NCBI RefSeq assembly: GCF_009793335.1
Contig: NZ_WING01000001.1
Location: 2,046,001 to 2,110,000 of the forward strand
Length of the DNA stretch: 64,000 bases
DNA from: Actinomadura sp. J1-007
Lineage (GTDB): Bacteria; Actinomycetota; Actinomycetes; Streptosporangiales; Streptosporangiaceae
Direction of reading: 5' to 3'
In this document: one piece after another, positions 17,791 to 27,174 of the stretch
How the letters are laid out: each line of letters starts with the position of its first letter
Position numbering within the stretch: position 1 is the stretch's first letter
Program-made: the position numbers and the translations under genes
The notes under the pieces: generated by a model
Database searches by the model: none
The model's input: only the letters and a program-made list of their open reading frames with translations
Told to the model about the DNA's origin: nothing

Positions 17791-18780
17791 ATGCCGTACG
17801 GGCACGGAAACGTTCCCACTGCCGGCGGAGCGGATGCTCTGACCGACCGCGCCATGGTCGTTCTGCTGGAACGGCCGGTCGTTTCGCTCAGCGCCGACCT
17901 GGTCGAAATGCTCGCCGAATGCGAACGGTCCGGCCGCGCCCTCCAGATCGTGACACCCCCAGGCAGCCGGGTGACCCAACCAGTCCGCGCCGCGGCGAAC
18001 GGGACCCGCGCGCATTGGATCGTCGCTGACGACGAGGACTACTACGAAGGCACGTCGGGACGCCCGATGCGCTGGGACGGCGGCGCTTTCAGCCTGGTAC
18101 CCGACGCCACCGACTACGCCCCAGGTTTCGTAGCCCGCCCCCGCGCGCCCGCGGGGGTCCATCTCTCGATGACCTTCCAGGCCCGCCACACCCCTGATGC
18201 CGTCCTCGGAAGACAGGCAGCAGAACTCTTGCATCTTCTAACCGGCCGAACCCTCATCGGCTGGGGCCCCTCCGAACCGCTGGAACACCCCTGGGACCCC
18301 CGCACACTCACATCGTTCGTCCACAACAAAATCCAACGGCACGGCCTCGAAAGACTCATCGCCATAGGCGCCGGCGAACGTCCCGCAATAGCGACCCTCG
18401 AATTCTTCCCCCTCGCTCCGCCCGCGAAGGGCATCGCCGAAGTCACGGTGCTCACCGTCGGCTACACCCCGGACGATCCACCGCCCGTCTCCCACATCCC
18501 ATGGCTAACGGACATGCTCACCACCGAGCATCCGGTCACAGCCCTTCTGGCCCAACTCAGCCCCGGCCCGGCGGACCTCACCTCCGAACCCCGCTGGACC
18601 GGCGCGTCCGCTCCCATCGGCATGGCCGCCGCCGGCTCGTACGACGGCCCTCCCGGCTTCACCCGCCAACGCCTCGGCCCCGACCACGCCCCCGTCACCT
18701 GGTTCCACCTAGGCGACGGCGAATCCCCCGAATACTGGAAACGCCACCAAACCCTCCTCCACCACCTCCGCACCACCTGA
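17791..18780 (+). CDS. DUF6177-like protein, type VII secretion accessory
   Basis: A protein of about 329 aa with no signal peptide or membrane span. An N-terminal domain (ALTDRAMVVLLERPVVSLSA, then HWIVADDEDYYEG) and a C-terminal GYDGPPGF-like and VTWFHLGDGESPEYWKR region resemble DUF6177 proteins found beside actinobacterial ESX genes (recognition from memory, unverified). The start is uncertain: GTG 17776 is in frame but only a base or two from AGGA, so ATG 17791 is preferred. It is the last gene of the plus-strand accessory set and faces the substrate operon. Confidence 0.7.
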   Translation: MPYGHGNVPTAGGADALTDRAMVVLLERPVVSLSADLVEMLAECERSGRALQIVTPPGSRVTQPVRAAANGTRAHWIVADDEDYYEGTSGRPMRWDGGAFSLVPDATDYAPGFVARPRAPAGVHLSMTFQARHTPDAVLGRQAAELLHLLTGRTLIGWGPSEPLEHPWDPRTLTSFVHNKIQRHGLERLIAIGAGERPAIATLEFFPLAPPAKGIAEVTVLTVGYTPDDPPPVSHIPWLTDMLTTEHPVTALLAQLSPGPADLTSEPRWTGASAPIGMAAAGSYDGPPGFTRQRLGPDHAPVTWFHLGDGESPEYWKRHQTLLHHLRTT

Positions 18781-19034
18781 CACATACCCACCACTCAAGA
18801 TAAAAGTCCGATCCTCACAGTGAGCAGACCACGACTAGCAACGACAACACGGCAAGATCAGCAGCGGACTGTTTGGAAATACGGGCCCCGCTTAGATCGA
18901 AATCGGTGCGCAGTCGCTGATGCCCCTTCGCCGCGGCGCACCGGTGGCGGCGGACACTAACAAGTTCGCACGCGCGGGTGCGGTCGCGGGCGTCACTGTT
19001 TCGCCTACAGTGCTGCGCCGCACCGAGCCGCCGC

Positions 19035-19331
19035 CTACGAGGACTCGCGTCGCGTTTCGTCTATGAATCTCTGCCCTTGGCTCAGGGCTTCACCCATCTC
19101 CTGGTCAGCGAGATTCGCGTGCCAGCTCATGAATTTTTCGATACCGGGCATGAGCGCCTCCCGGTACACTTCAGATTCACCTATCTGCCGTAGCGTGATT
19201 TTGCCACCCAATAGATCTTGGACCATTTCACCAAGAACTCCATTCTTGGCGTGGTCAAGCTTACCGATGACTTCAAGGACCTCCTGTTCTGACATGTCCT
19301 CTGAATCGGATGCTCCAAGCCCGGCGAACAT
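19035..19331 (-). CDS. Hypothetical 98-aa protein, end of the type VII substrate operon
   Basis: A small acidic, helix-rich protein starting at ATG 19331 behind AGGGAAG. It contains MSEQEVLEVIGKLDHAKNG and EALMPGIEKFMSWHANLADQ. There is no WXG motif, signal peptide or membrane helix. It lies 23 bp after the 247-aa gene and could be its chaperone or immunity partner (inference from position only). Base composition is clearly less GC-rich than in the flanking core genes. Confidence 0.6.
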   Translation of the reverse strand: MFAGLGASDSEDMSEQEVLEVIGKLDHAKNGVLGEMVQDLLGGKITLRQIGESEVYREALMPGIEKFMSWHANLADQEMGEALSQGQRFIDETRRESS

Positions 19332-19354
19332 GCCCTTCCCTCCGACTCGACTGT

Positions 19355-20098
19355 TTATTTCAAACTGAAATGCTTGTATCCCTGCTGTGGCATGGGTAGA
19401 CGTTTCAAGTCGCCAGCGTCTCCGGTCAACCCCTGAATCTCCGCAGTTATACCGTTCATCGCGGTAGCCGTCGTCGTCATGACCGCGCTGGCCTTCTCCC
19501 ATTTTTCAATGCCCTGTTTTATCACCAGCGCCGCGACGCCGGCACCCGCCGCAGTCGCGGTACCGCCGGAGATCAATGAACCGGCCCCTGCTATGGCCGC
19601 CGCCCAGATGAAGCGGTCGATGGCCATACGGATGAGGCCAGCGACGACGTCGGCTGCCCGCCACGTCGATTCGGCGGCCTTCTTGTACTGTTCACCGATC
19701 TTGACAAGCACATTCTTCAACTCGCTGTGCGCCTGCGAGACCTTGTAGAAGTAAGTGGAAGCAGCATCTGCCGCATTGCCACTCCAGGTCGGATCAAGTT
19801 GGCTGTTTCCCCACGCGATATTCATGCCCACAGCCAGCGCCGCGTCGCCAGCGTTGGTCAAAGCCTCCCCGTACTTGTGGATCTTGTCCCAGTCTCCGGC
19901 GAAGAACTCAGCACAGGCACCGACGATGTCCTTGCCACAGTAGATCTTGAAAATCTCGTTGATCCACCAGGAAGGGCTCATTGCATCGAAGATGGATGCG
20001 GGATTGGCGTACGGGTTGTTGAGTATGTCACCCGTTCCCTGAAAGGACTTCGGTTTGACCAAGTACTTCTGCGGATCATCACCTTGCCGAGCCGTCAT
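19355..20098 (-). CDS. WXG/LXG-like type VII substrate candidate, 247 aa
   Basis: The N-terminal half is a helical WXG-type domain: GEALTNAGDAALAVGMNI, then LDPTWSGNAADAASTYFYKV with the W-S-G turn near residue 115. A hydrophobic stretch (WAAAIAGAGSLISGGTATAA) is followed by a helical tail. ATG 20098 follows GAAAGG; an in-frame GTG 20116 is less likely. There is no signal peptide. The position among EspC-like and WXG100 genes supports a secreted or secretion-associated role. No toxin motif is recognised at the C-terminus. Confidence 0.72.
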   Translation of the reverse strand: MTARQGDDPQKYLVKPKSFQGTGDILNNPYANPASIFDAMSPSWWINEIFKIYCGKDIVGACAEFFAGDWDKIHKYGEALTNAGDAALAVGMNIAWGNSQLDPTWSGNAADAASTYFYKVSQAHSELKNVLVKIGEQYKKAAESTWRAADVVAGLIRMAIDRFIWAAAIAGAGSLISGGTATAAGAGVAALVIKQGIEKWEKASAVMTTTATAMNGITAEIQGLTGDAGDLKRLPMPQQGYKHFSLK

Positions 20099-20127
20099 CG
20101 CATGCCTTTCTTTCACTCTCGGAAACT

Positions 20128-20463
20128 TCAGTCCTTGAAGTGCGGGGCAGGCCGCTTCACAACGGGCTGGAGGGCATCGACGCGAGCTGCCGCGTCTCGT
20201 TCGGCCTTGCGGTAGTAGGTTGCCGTTTTCCTGAGACCGACGGCGGACTGGTCAAGCGAACTGATGTACATGAACAACGTGTTCCCCACCGTCTCGACGA
20301 CCACTTTATGACTCCAGGCGAACTTGGTGATAAGCCCGTGGTCGTACCAGTGCACGTTATCATTCGAAAGGAGATACGAATTGATGCTCTGGACGTCGTC
20401 CTCTGCCCGGTGGATAAGTTTTCCAAATTCCTCGATCTTTGAAGGATTCACCCGGAGGACCAT
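20128..20463 (-). CDS. EspC/WXG100-like small type VII substrate, 111 aa
   Basis: A helical-hairpin protein beginning MVLRVNPSKIEEFGKLIHRA, with a mid-chain NVHWYDHGL turn and a C-terminal helix ending in TYYRKAERDAAARV. YRKAE fits the YxxxD/E export signal of ESX substrates. The length and N-terminal pattern match EspC-type proteins. ATG 20463 was chosen over in-frame GTG 20469. It probably forms a heterodimer with a neighbouring helical protein before export. Confidence 0.7.
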   Translation of the reverse strand: MVLRVNPSKIEEFGKLIHRAEDDVQSINSYLLSNDNVHWYDHGLITKFAWSHKVVVETVGNTLFMYISSLDQSAVGLRKTATYYRKAERDAAARVDALQPVVKRPAPHFKD

Positions 20464-20500
20464 TTTCACTACTTCCCTTGTCCGCTATTCGTTCCCGGCA

Positions 20501-20845
20501 TCAGTACCCTTTTGTCACCAAACCAAGGGTGAGCAGGGCACAGGTGGCGACCGAGAGTAAAAGTCCGACCCGTCTTGCACGTTCCCCCTCGTCGCCCGTT
20601 CGGTAGTACTTGATGACAAACAGAACCGCTGCAAACTGAACGAAGAATGCTACGGTGAAAGAGATCACAGCCTGGGAGCTGACCTCAGTGGTGGACGTGT
20701 CGGTGAGTCCGAACGACTCCAATAGGACCGAGCAGACATTAATAAAGCAGGCGATGAAGAGCAGGACGACGGCTCCCGCCCAAGGGTTGGTATAGCGATC
20801 CCATCGCCCAGTCTCTCTCATGAAGAACCCGCCTTCACCGGACAT
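20501..20845 (-). CDS. Small membrane protein, three transmembrane helices
   Basis: A 114-aa protein with hydrophobic helices at about residues 23-45 (AGAVVLLFIACFINVCSVLL), 60-80 (AVISFTVAFFVQFAAVLFVI) and 93-112. I do not recognise a family. It lies between the mycosin and the EspC-like gene on the same strand. The start could be ATG 20845 or ATG 20821, eight residues in. It might be a small membrane accessory of the secretion system; it is far too short to be EccE. Confidence 0.65.
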   Translation of the reverse strand: MSGEGGFFMRETGRWDRYTNPWAGAVVLLFIACFINVCSVLLESFGLTDTSTTEVSSQAVISFTVAFFVQFAAVLFVIKYYRTGDEGERARRVGLLLSVATCALLTLGLVTKGY

Positions 20846-20908
20846 GTCGCCGACCGTTCATCACTTCTTTTCGGCGTGCTGGCAAACCACTGTCGATCAT
20901 TGTCAATA

Positions 20909-22063
20909 CTAAACTCTGTAAACGCGCTTCGCACGGCGCCTCAGAATGAGGACCACAGTCACGGCTACGAGACCCGCCGCTATCAGCACTCCCACACCGA
21001 AGAACCAGGGGGCACTGCTCTTCTTGCCTGTGTTGCTCGCACTCCGAGGGGCGGGATCTGCTTCGGACTGCGCCGAGCCGCTCTTACCCGAAGGCGGGTT
21101 CACACTCAGGCCAGCGTAGACAGGGTTTGGAGAGTCGCGGGGCACGTTCGCCGTGAGAGCGAGGTACGGAATGAGAGCGCCGAAACCTGAGAGCTTGTCG
21201 CGCCCAGGCGGATCAACATCCTTCGCGGTGGCCAGCATTCGTTGCACCAGTTCGCGAGCCGACATCTGAGGGAAACGCGCACGAAGCAGGGCGACAACGC
21301 CCGACGTCAGTGCAGCTGCCTGGCTCGTGCCGTTGTTATTCCATCCGAACAGGCCATGCTTGTTGATCGATCCCACTGCGACGCTCGGCGCCGCGAGCGC
21401 CAACGTGTTCGCCGGTACGCTCTTCCGCCACATCTTTAGATTGGCGTCGACACCGCCCACGGTGACCACACCCAAACAGTTTGCGGGATAGTTGAGGTTC
21501 TCTTTCGATGCGCCTTCGTTACCGGCCGATGCCACGACGACAGCATTGTGATCCGCCGCGTACCGGATCGCTTCCTGTAGGTCATCCGGACAGCGAACGC
21601 TGTCGCCGCCCAACGAAAAATTGATCACACTGGCACCGTGATCTACCGCATATTTGATCGACAGTGCGAGGTTGTCGTTCTGCAGGAGCGGGAGGATTCG
21701 CGCCTCAGGAGCAACGCCCATCATGCCCGTTTCACGGCCCTGCCCTGCGATAAGCGCAGCCATCGCCGTTCCGTGGCCGTTTTTAACGCGATCAAGGTCT
21801 CTGCGCCCATCCTCTCCTTCTCGCAGTTTCCCCTTCATGACGACCCCTCGCAGGTCGGGCAGATCCGCTTGGACGCCAGTGTCTACGAGAGCCACGATGA
21901 CGCCGGTGCCGCGCGTCAAAGGCCAGACCTTGTCCTCGATTTCCCAGGCGTCGAACCACCATTCTTCTGGCCGTGGAGATGGAACGGCCATAGCGGTGGT
22001 TCCGTGGGTAAGCAGGACCAGTGCGCAACCGAGGATGCCCATGACCTGTCGACCGAACTTCAA
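20909..22063 (-). CDS. mycP: Mycosin (MycP), membrane-anchored subtilisin-like protease of type VII secretion
   Basis: A 384-aa S8 protease. A signal peptide (VMGILGCALVLLTHGTTAMA) is followed by a domain with Asp in VALVDTGVQADLPDL, His in NGHGTAMAALIAGQG and Ser in NNNGTSQAAALTSG, a complete catalytic triad. A Pro/Ser linker and a C-terminal helix (FFGVGVLIAAGLVAVTVVLI) with a basic tail anchor it. Mycosins cap the periplasmic side of the ESX complex and process some substrates. It is located within the substrate operon and has lower GC than the second mycosin at 33433. Confidence 0.92.
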   Translation of the reverse strand: MKFGRQVMGILGCALVLLTHGTTAMAVPSPRPEEWWFDAWEIEDKVWPLTRGTGVIVALVDTGVQADLPDLRGVVMKGKLREGEDGRRDLDRVKNGHGTAMAALIAGQGRETGMMGVAPEARILPLLQNDNLALSIKYAVDHGASVINFSLGGDSVRCPDDLQEAIRYAADHNAVVVASAGNEGASKENLNYPANCLGVVTVGGVDANLKMWRKSVPANTLALAAPSVAVGSINKHGLFGWNNNGTSQAAALTSGVVALLRARFPQMSARELVQRMLATAKDVDPPGRDKLSGFGALIPYLALTANVPRDSPNPVYAGLSVNPPSGKSGSAQSEADPAPRSASNTGKKSSAPWFFGVGVLIAAGLVAVTVVLILRRRAKRVYRV

Positions 22064-22109
22064 CGGCTGGCTCCGCAGGTCGTATAGGCTGCCTTTAGCA
22101 GCGAGGATT

Positions 22110-23482
22110 TCAGTTGCCCTCTCCGATCACTCTCGGCGCGACATCGTCGTCCTCGTTCCAGAGACTTTCTTCATCACTGAGCCAGGACTGACGTTCCCGT
22201 TCATGCTCACGGTTCCTCCCCGCCGTTGCTCCCGGGGATCCTCCGACCGCTTGAGTCGGGCCGCCCGCAGCGTTTCTGCCAACGTGGCCGGCGGAGTCCG
22301 AATTTGATGGCACGAGAGTTCCGTTCCTGAGCACCGCGCCTTGGGCCGGGCTCCGTCCGCTCTGCAAAGGCGGCTGTGTCGGGTTTCCGCCAATCACTCC
22401 CGGTCTACCTCCGCCAGGCCCGAGCGCCTGCCCTGGACGAATGCCTGTGCCGCCACCGATGGGTGGGGTCATCGGCCCCCCAGCTCCTGGAGGCACCGGT
22501 TTGGGCAGTGGCCCCGGCCGCTTCGCTCCCCCTTCAGCCGAAGGCGGAGCCAGCGGTCGATAAGGGGAGCCTCCGCCCGGGGACGGGGCAGGGCGCCCAA
22601 ACCGCCGTTGCCAGGGCCTGGGGTCCCTCCGCCGCCCCCTGGAGGCAGCGGACTGGTCCCGGGGCCATGTGGGATGCTCGGGCCCACTCCCTCAAGGTGG
22701 GAGGGCCCGTGGGCGCCGCCAGGGAGAGCTCCGTGCCCTCCCGAGTGTCCGGGCATACCCCCGGGATAACCGCCTCCGCCTCCGCCTCCGGAAAAGTGTG
22801 GTGAGTCTCCTGCATCCCCGGGCGCATAAGAGCCACCCGCACCGCCCGCAGGGGACGCGCCAGACCCGTTTGATGTGGCCTCGCCACCCCCTCCACCGCC
22901 AGCTTCGGGCGTTGCTCCTACAGGGCCGCCGTAGTCCACCCGACCAAGAGTGACTGATTCTGGAATCTTGGCGTAAGCCTCAGCGAGTCCGGCGTTGGTT
23001 CGTGCGAGGTGCTCCTGGGCACGCTTGTCATCTGCGAACGGAGTGAGGTTCGTACTGGGAGGGCCAGGTGCCGGGGCGGTGCTCAGCAGTGCTCCCGCAG
23101 GATCGCTCGGCGCCTTCTTCTCTGGCAGTCCGGCTTGGGCCTGCTTGATGGTCGCATGTGCCTGGGACATGGCCGACTGAAACTGTCGGCTTGCCGCGGC
23201 GAGCACGTTCGCTGCTTTGCCGAGTTGTTTCACATGGCCGATCCCGAGTTCCTGAGCATCGCCCTGCCAGACGCTTTTCAAGCGCCTGACGTGCTCGTCC
23301 AGGCCATTCCCCGCTTCCCGGAAAGCCCGGCCGACCACGTTGTACGCCCATTCGAGACCCTCGAGCGTATCCGCGTTCGCGCCGTGAAGAAAGTTGGCGA
23401 TCGCGTCGTAGTTGTACTGCGCCGGGTTGCCTTGCCCTAGGGTCCCGGTGCGAACGCCGTGCTCCTCTACTTTCGGGCCCAT
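22110..23482 (-). CDS. PPE/WXG-like type VII secretion protein with Gly/Pro-rich tail; apparent one-base deletion
   Basis: The restored protein is about 457 aa. The N-terminal helical domain (NPAQYNYDAIANFLHGANAD, then LKSVWQGDAQELGI) resembles PPE/WXG substrates. A long Gly/Ser/Pro region follows. The tail (GGGTGIRPGQALGPGGGRPG, then QSWLSDEESLWNEDDDVAPR) is in a different frame and matches the acidic, Trp-containing C-termini of actinobacterial PPE-like proteins. One added C in the run near 22591-22596 joins the frames as GAPAPSPGGGSPYRPLAPPS. ATG 23482 is preceded by in-frame GTG 23485 and by AGGAACGAGG. Confidence 0.78.
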
Positions 23483-23516
23483 CACGCCTCGTTCCTCGAT
23501 GACTGGGTAACCGGCT

Positions 23517-24007
23517 TCAACGGGTGCGCCATGGCGTCACCCCCGTGGGCGGCCCTGCTTGGCGGCCAGCTCCTTCTGAGGCGGCTTTGGCCGCCGATTC
23601 GGCCGCACCGTAGTTCCGCGCGGATTGCTCCACGCGGCTGACCATCGCTTCGTATGCACGGCAGTAGGCGTTGATGGCAGAAACCATGTTCTGGTGCGCC
23701 GAATCGACCTTCGGCCCTACTTGCTGCCCGACATCCCAGGTGCCGACCTGGCCGGCGTTGCGCTGGAGCACGGCCAAGGCAGAGTTGAGCTTGGCCAGGT
23801 CACTGCGCATTTGGGCGGCTACATGCAGAAGCTGTTCCCGATGGACCTCTACCGGACTCGTTCCCGCGGCGCTCTTGCGGGGCGGCCCGGGGACAGGCCA
23901 CGTGGACGGGTTCGAGGGGTCGATCGGGGACTGTTGGAACAGGCCCGGGGCAGGAGGCCCGGTGGGAGCTGCTGTGCCGGGTCGGCCGGTTGGTCCTGCG
24001 GCGCCAT
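23517..24007 (-). CDS. Helical type VII secretion-associated protein, about 163 aa; apparent one-base deletion
   Basis: ATG 24007 opens MAPQDQPADPAQQLPPGLLP in one frame. After the GGGG run at 23947-23950 the sensible frame is another: GLFQQSPIDPSNPSTWPVPG, then VEVHREQLLHVAAQMRSDLA and a long helical domain ending near GTWDVGQQVGPKVDSAHQNM. Adding one C gives LPPGLFQQSP. The helical part looks like a WXG-superfamily hairpin. It lies between the WXG100 genes and the PPE-like gene and is probably a substrate partner or chaperone. Confidence 0.7.
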
Positions 24008-24035
24008 GGTTCTTTCTCCCCGTACGGTCGGCCGG

Positions 24036-24329
24036 TCAGGCCCACATCGCGGTGTTGGCCTTCTCGGCGCCCAGGTGGATGTCGTGGGAGTCACCGATGG
24101 CGCGGCCCATGCCCTGGACGGCGTTGGCCATGCGCTGGGAGGCCATCTTCCACTCGCGGAGCTTCGTCTCGTACGCGCCTCGGGCGTCGCCGTCCCATTC
24201 GGCCAGGTGGGTGCGGACCTGACGGTCCAGGTCCTGCAGGATCGCCTCGTACTTCTTGAGGGCGGCGATGAAGTCGGCCTGCCCCGTGGTCATGCCGGCG
24301 AAGTTCACGAACGTGTAGTCGGTGCCCAT
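24036..24329 (-). CDS. WXG100-family protein (EsxB-like), 97 aa
   Basis: A two-helix WXG100 protein with the turn LAEWDGDARGAYETKLREW near residue 45 (W-D-G). The C-terminal helix carries no clear YxxxD/E. It is 32 bp downstream of the second WXG100 gene, as in esxBA-type pairs. The two should form a secreted heterodimer. ATG 24329 is the only reasonable start. Confidence 0.9.
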   Translation of the reverse strand: MGTDYTFVNFAGMTTGQADFIAALKKYEAILQDLDRQVRTHLAEWDGDARGAYETKLREWKMASQRMANAVQGMGRAIGDSHDIHLGAEKANTAMWA

Positions 24330-24361
24330 GGTCTACCCCTCAGAATCGTCGGACGAGCAGG

Positions 24362-24676
24362 TCAGCCGTTGATGGAGCCCTTGAGCTGGTTGACGCGGCC
24401 GGTCTTCTGCTCCTCGGCGGCCTGGTACTTCACGCGGGTGTGGACGAGCTTCTCGTGAATCTCGTTGAGGTCCCGAAGAACCTTGGCGAACTCGTTCTCG
24501 AACAGGTTGTAGACCTGCGTGAACGCGGCGGCGGACTCGCCCTTCCACGCGGCCTGCAACTGGGCGTGGTGGCCGTTGAGCTGGTTCTTGACCCCGCTGA
24601 TCTGGCCGTGTGCGTCCTGGACGTTTCCGGCGGCCACCTGCATGTGTTGCCGGTTGACCGATGACTGCTGGGACAT
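24362..24676 (-). CDS. WXG100-family protein (EsxA-like), 104 aa
   Basis: The protein begins MSQQSSVNRQHMQVAAGNVQ and has the hairpin turn LQAAWKGESAAAFTQVYNLF (W-K-G near residue 45). A very strong AAGGAGG ribosome site lies 6 bases before ATG 24676, in keeping with abundant secretion. It is first in the minus-strand substrate operon that runs down to 19035, with its likely partner immediately downstream. Confidence 0.9.
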   Translation of the reverse strand: MSQQSSVNRQHMQVAAGNVQDAHGQISGVKNQLNGHHAQLQAAWKGESAAAFTQVYNLFENEFAKVLRDLNEIHEKLVHTRVKYQAAEEQKTGRVNQLKGSING

Positions 24677-25296
24677 CCCAGCCTCCTTGCACGTCGATAC
24701 CTGCGGCATCACGACGCGCCCCCGCGCATACCAGTCATTTCCCTGTGGCCCCGGTACGGCGACAGACCCCGTGACTCTGAGCAAGGTAAAGCGTAGAGAA
24801 AGCCTAGATAGCCTGTCTACTTGTCTTGGCGACAACGGCCCGGGCCAAGGACGTTTCCGGCGCCTTTGACGGCCCGTGACCAGCATGGACGGCCAACAGC
24901 TTGGTATTCGGTCGGACCATGTGGCCGGTACCGGACCACCGCAGGCGACGGTTGTGCCACAGCATCATCCAAGGCGCATGAGCTGGAACGCGTCTACTAC
25001 GACGGAACAGTTGGACCCATACGAACTGCCATGTCGTCCAAGTGGCCCAATCGGGGTCAATTGGTGATGGCGGGTGTGGTGGTCAGAATGCGGCCTGCGG
25101 ACTCAGGCAGCCGTTGATGGCGTCGGGGTGGTGCTGGATCACTTTGAGACCGTGCTTGGTCATGTCGCTGAGGTGGTCGAGCTCGGTTGCTAGGAAGTCG
25201 GCGCGGAGCGCTTCAGTGATCCTTTTTCCTCCTCGGGTGACTTGGTAGTTCTGTGGACGGCGATGGCCTTGACGGGGTGGCTGGCTTGCTGGGGCT
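24677..25296. other. 620-bp intergenic region upstream of the WXG100 operon
   Basis: The first 200 bp must hold the esx leader and promoter; A/T-richer DNA near 24790-24830 is the best candidate, but I see no convincing -35/-10 pair. The remainder, next to the transposase remnant, contains no gene I can support. A short minus-strand ORF near 25083-25260 (QNYQVTRGGKRITEALRADF) may be the decayed end of another mobile gene. Confidence 0.5.
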
Positions 25297-25781
25297 TCAG
25301 CGGAGCTTGCGGACGATTCGGAAGTTCTTGAGCTGGGCGTTGGCGCGTCGGGTCCGGCGATGACCTGCATGTTCATTCCGTGGCAGCGGTTCGGCCGGGC
25401 AGTGCGGCCGGTCGGCCCGCGCACGGTCGCATGCGATGAGCGTGCCGTCCAGCACCAGCAGGTGCAGCCCGTCCTCTTTGACCCTGCGCGGCGCCGCCGT
25501 CAGCTTCGGCGGCCACGCCGACAGCAGCGCCACCGCCTCCTGGACATACCGCCAGGCGTGCTCGTCGATATCTCGACCCCGGCCCCGAGCTCGGCGAAGG
25601 TGTCGCTCTGGCGCAGGTGGACCAGCGTCAGTGCGGTCAGGATGCGGTCTCTCACCGCGTTCGAGTCGGTATGCACAAGCCTGCTGAGTCCAAGTGCGAG
25701 ATCGATCAGGCCGCCGGTACCGTCAGCCACCACCCGGCCTAGGGCAGGGCTGGTGTCACAACTGAAAGATTCCTCCGGCAT
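25297..25781 (-). pseudogene. Decayed DDE transposase (IS5-like), rearranged
   Basis: Minus-strand fragments line up with an actinobacterial IS5-type transposase in order: RILTALTLVHLRQSDTFAEL from ATG 25781, a frame change near 25558, then WRYVQEAVALLSAWPPKLTA and LHLLVLDGTLIACDRARADR. Another frame change gives RCHGMNMQVIAGPD. This jumps directly to the C-terminal RANAQLKNFRIVRKLR, so the catalytic core between them (about 300 bp) is deleted. No terminal inverted repeats were seen. The remnant sits between the esx operon and eccB and marks a past insertion. Confidence 0.82.
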
Positions 25782-25846
25782 CGCATTCGAATGCCTGTCA
25801 TGCCTGTCGAGTGCCGTTCGTGGCCGGATCGTGCCGCTGTGGGGCG

Positions 25847-27174
25847 CTATTTGGTGGGCAGGGGGGTGCGGGCTGCGGGGGCTGTTAGTGCTGGGCCTTC
25901 TTTGAAGAGTTGGAAGAGGCTTGCGGGTACGGGGGCCGCGCGGGACGCGGAGTAGCCGAGTTTTGTGACGTCTTCGGGGGTGGGGATCGGGTAGCGGATT
26001 CCCTGGTCGGTGAGGAGGGAGAAGGTTTGGGGTCGTTGGCCGGGTACGGAGAGAGTGCCTGCGAACGTGCCGCCGCCTGGCAGGGTGATCCGGTCTGAAG
26101 ACGCTGCTGGAAGTGTGCCGCCCAGGGTGAAGCGGGCCTCGGTGGAGAACTTGTCCGTTGCGCGATAGACGGCACACAAAGGTGTGGATGCGGCGTAAGG
26201 AACGGTTGTAGGCGGGTCCTCTGGGAGATCCCGGCTGTGGAGGTTCGTGCGGGACGCGTTGCCAGCCGCTTGTGCGGGAGTTATGGGCACAGGTTGTCCG
26301 GGGCTGTCCTTGCCCGGGCCGGTGTTGTCCAGGAGGAGGCGGGCCTGGGTCTTGGAGATGGCGGATAGGCCGTCCGGCAGTTGGACGTACCAGCGTTCGG
26401 GGGTTCCGGCTATGGCGGGGACATTGAAGAGTTGCCCCACGGGGGTGGGCGAGCCGCTGGGGCCTTTGGTCGGTCTTCCCCAGGAGGGGATGGAGGGTGC
26501 TTGGAAGTTGGGGCCCTCCGGTAGGCCGTTCAGCCAGCGTTCGTCTACCGGGGTCGGCGAGTCGGCCGTCAGGGCTCGGGCCGCCCTCAGTGTTATGCGC
26601 ATTCGGGTGTCGCGCCAGACGAGCCAGACTTGCGGGCCTGCTTGGACGAGAACGGCTTGGGCGTCTGTCAGGGGGGTGCCGCCTACGGAACGGGTCGCGG
26701 TCAGGGAGACGGTGTGGTTGCGGGTGCAGAGGGACCACGGGGGCTTGGCGGTGGTCTGCGGGAGGGACTCGGGGGCGTTTTGGATGCCGGTTAGGGGGCC
26801 TCGGGGGTATTTGGACAGGGATTTTGAGGAGACCAGTTTGCGTTGGATGGTGGTTCCGGACATGGCCAGGCGGGCTGAGGCGTAGTTGAGGAACGGGATG
26901 AGTTTGCCCTGGCTGTAGGCGTAGGTGGCGCCGGATTCTTTCTCGATGAGGAGGGTTCCGGGTTTTTCGAGGTTGCGGGCGCCGCCTTTGAAGAGGAGGC
27001 CGGAGATGCCGAATCCGGCGGCTACGAGGACGACGACCATGACGCCGCAGAGGGCGCCGACGCCTGTGCGGCGGAGGGGGATTCGGCGGCGCCGGGTTTG
27101 CCTTGGAGGAGGGCCAGGGCGACGCGTTGGGTCATCAGGCGGTGGGCCTGGTAGAGGTCCTTGCGCGTTTGCAT
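25847..27174 (-). CDS. eccB: Type VII secretion protein EccB; apparent one-base deletion near the N-terminus
   Basis: The restored protein is about 442 aa. It opens MQTRKDLYQAHRLMTQRVAL, the standard EccB cytoplasmic start, at ATG 27174. After GAAESP the frame breaks at the GGGGG run 27076-27080. The continuation LRRTGVGALCGVMVVVLVAA gives the single transmembrane helix. The periplasmic domain follows (GTLLIEKESGATYAYSQGKL; later a Cys in WSLCTRNHTV and in TPLCAVYRA). EccB is part of the ESX core complex, with a large periplasmic domain. The start overlaps the eccD stop (TGATG), so they form one operon. Confidence 0.93.

Noticed and set aside
18781..19034. A possible gene or RNA in the gap between the DUF6177-like gene and the substrate operon
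   Set aside because: The 254-bp convergent gap shows no ribosome site, hairpin terminator or conserved element that I can support.
25083..25424. A minus-strand ORF overlapping the end of the transposase remnant
   Set aside because: Its first part is an out-of-frame piece of the transposase, and its tail has no family match or start signal. It was not annotated as a gene.
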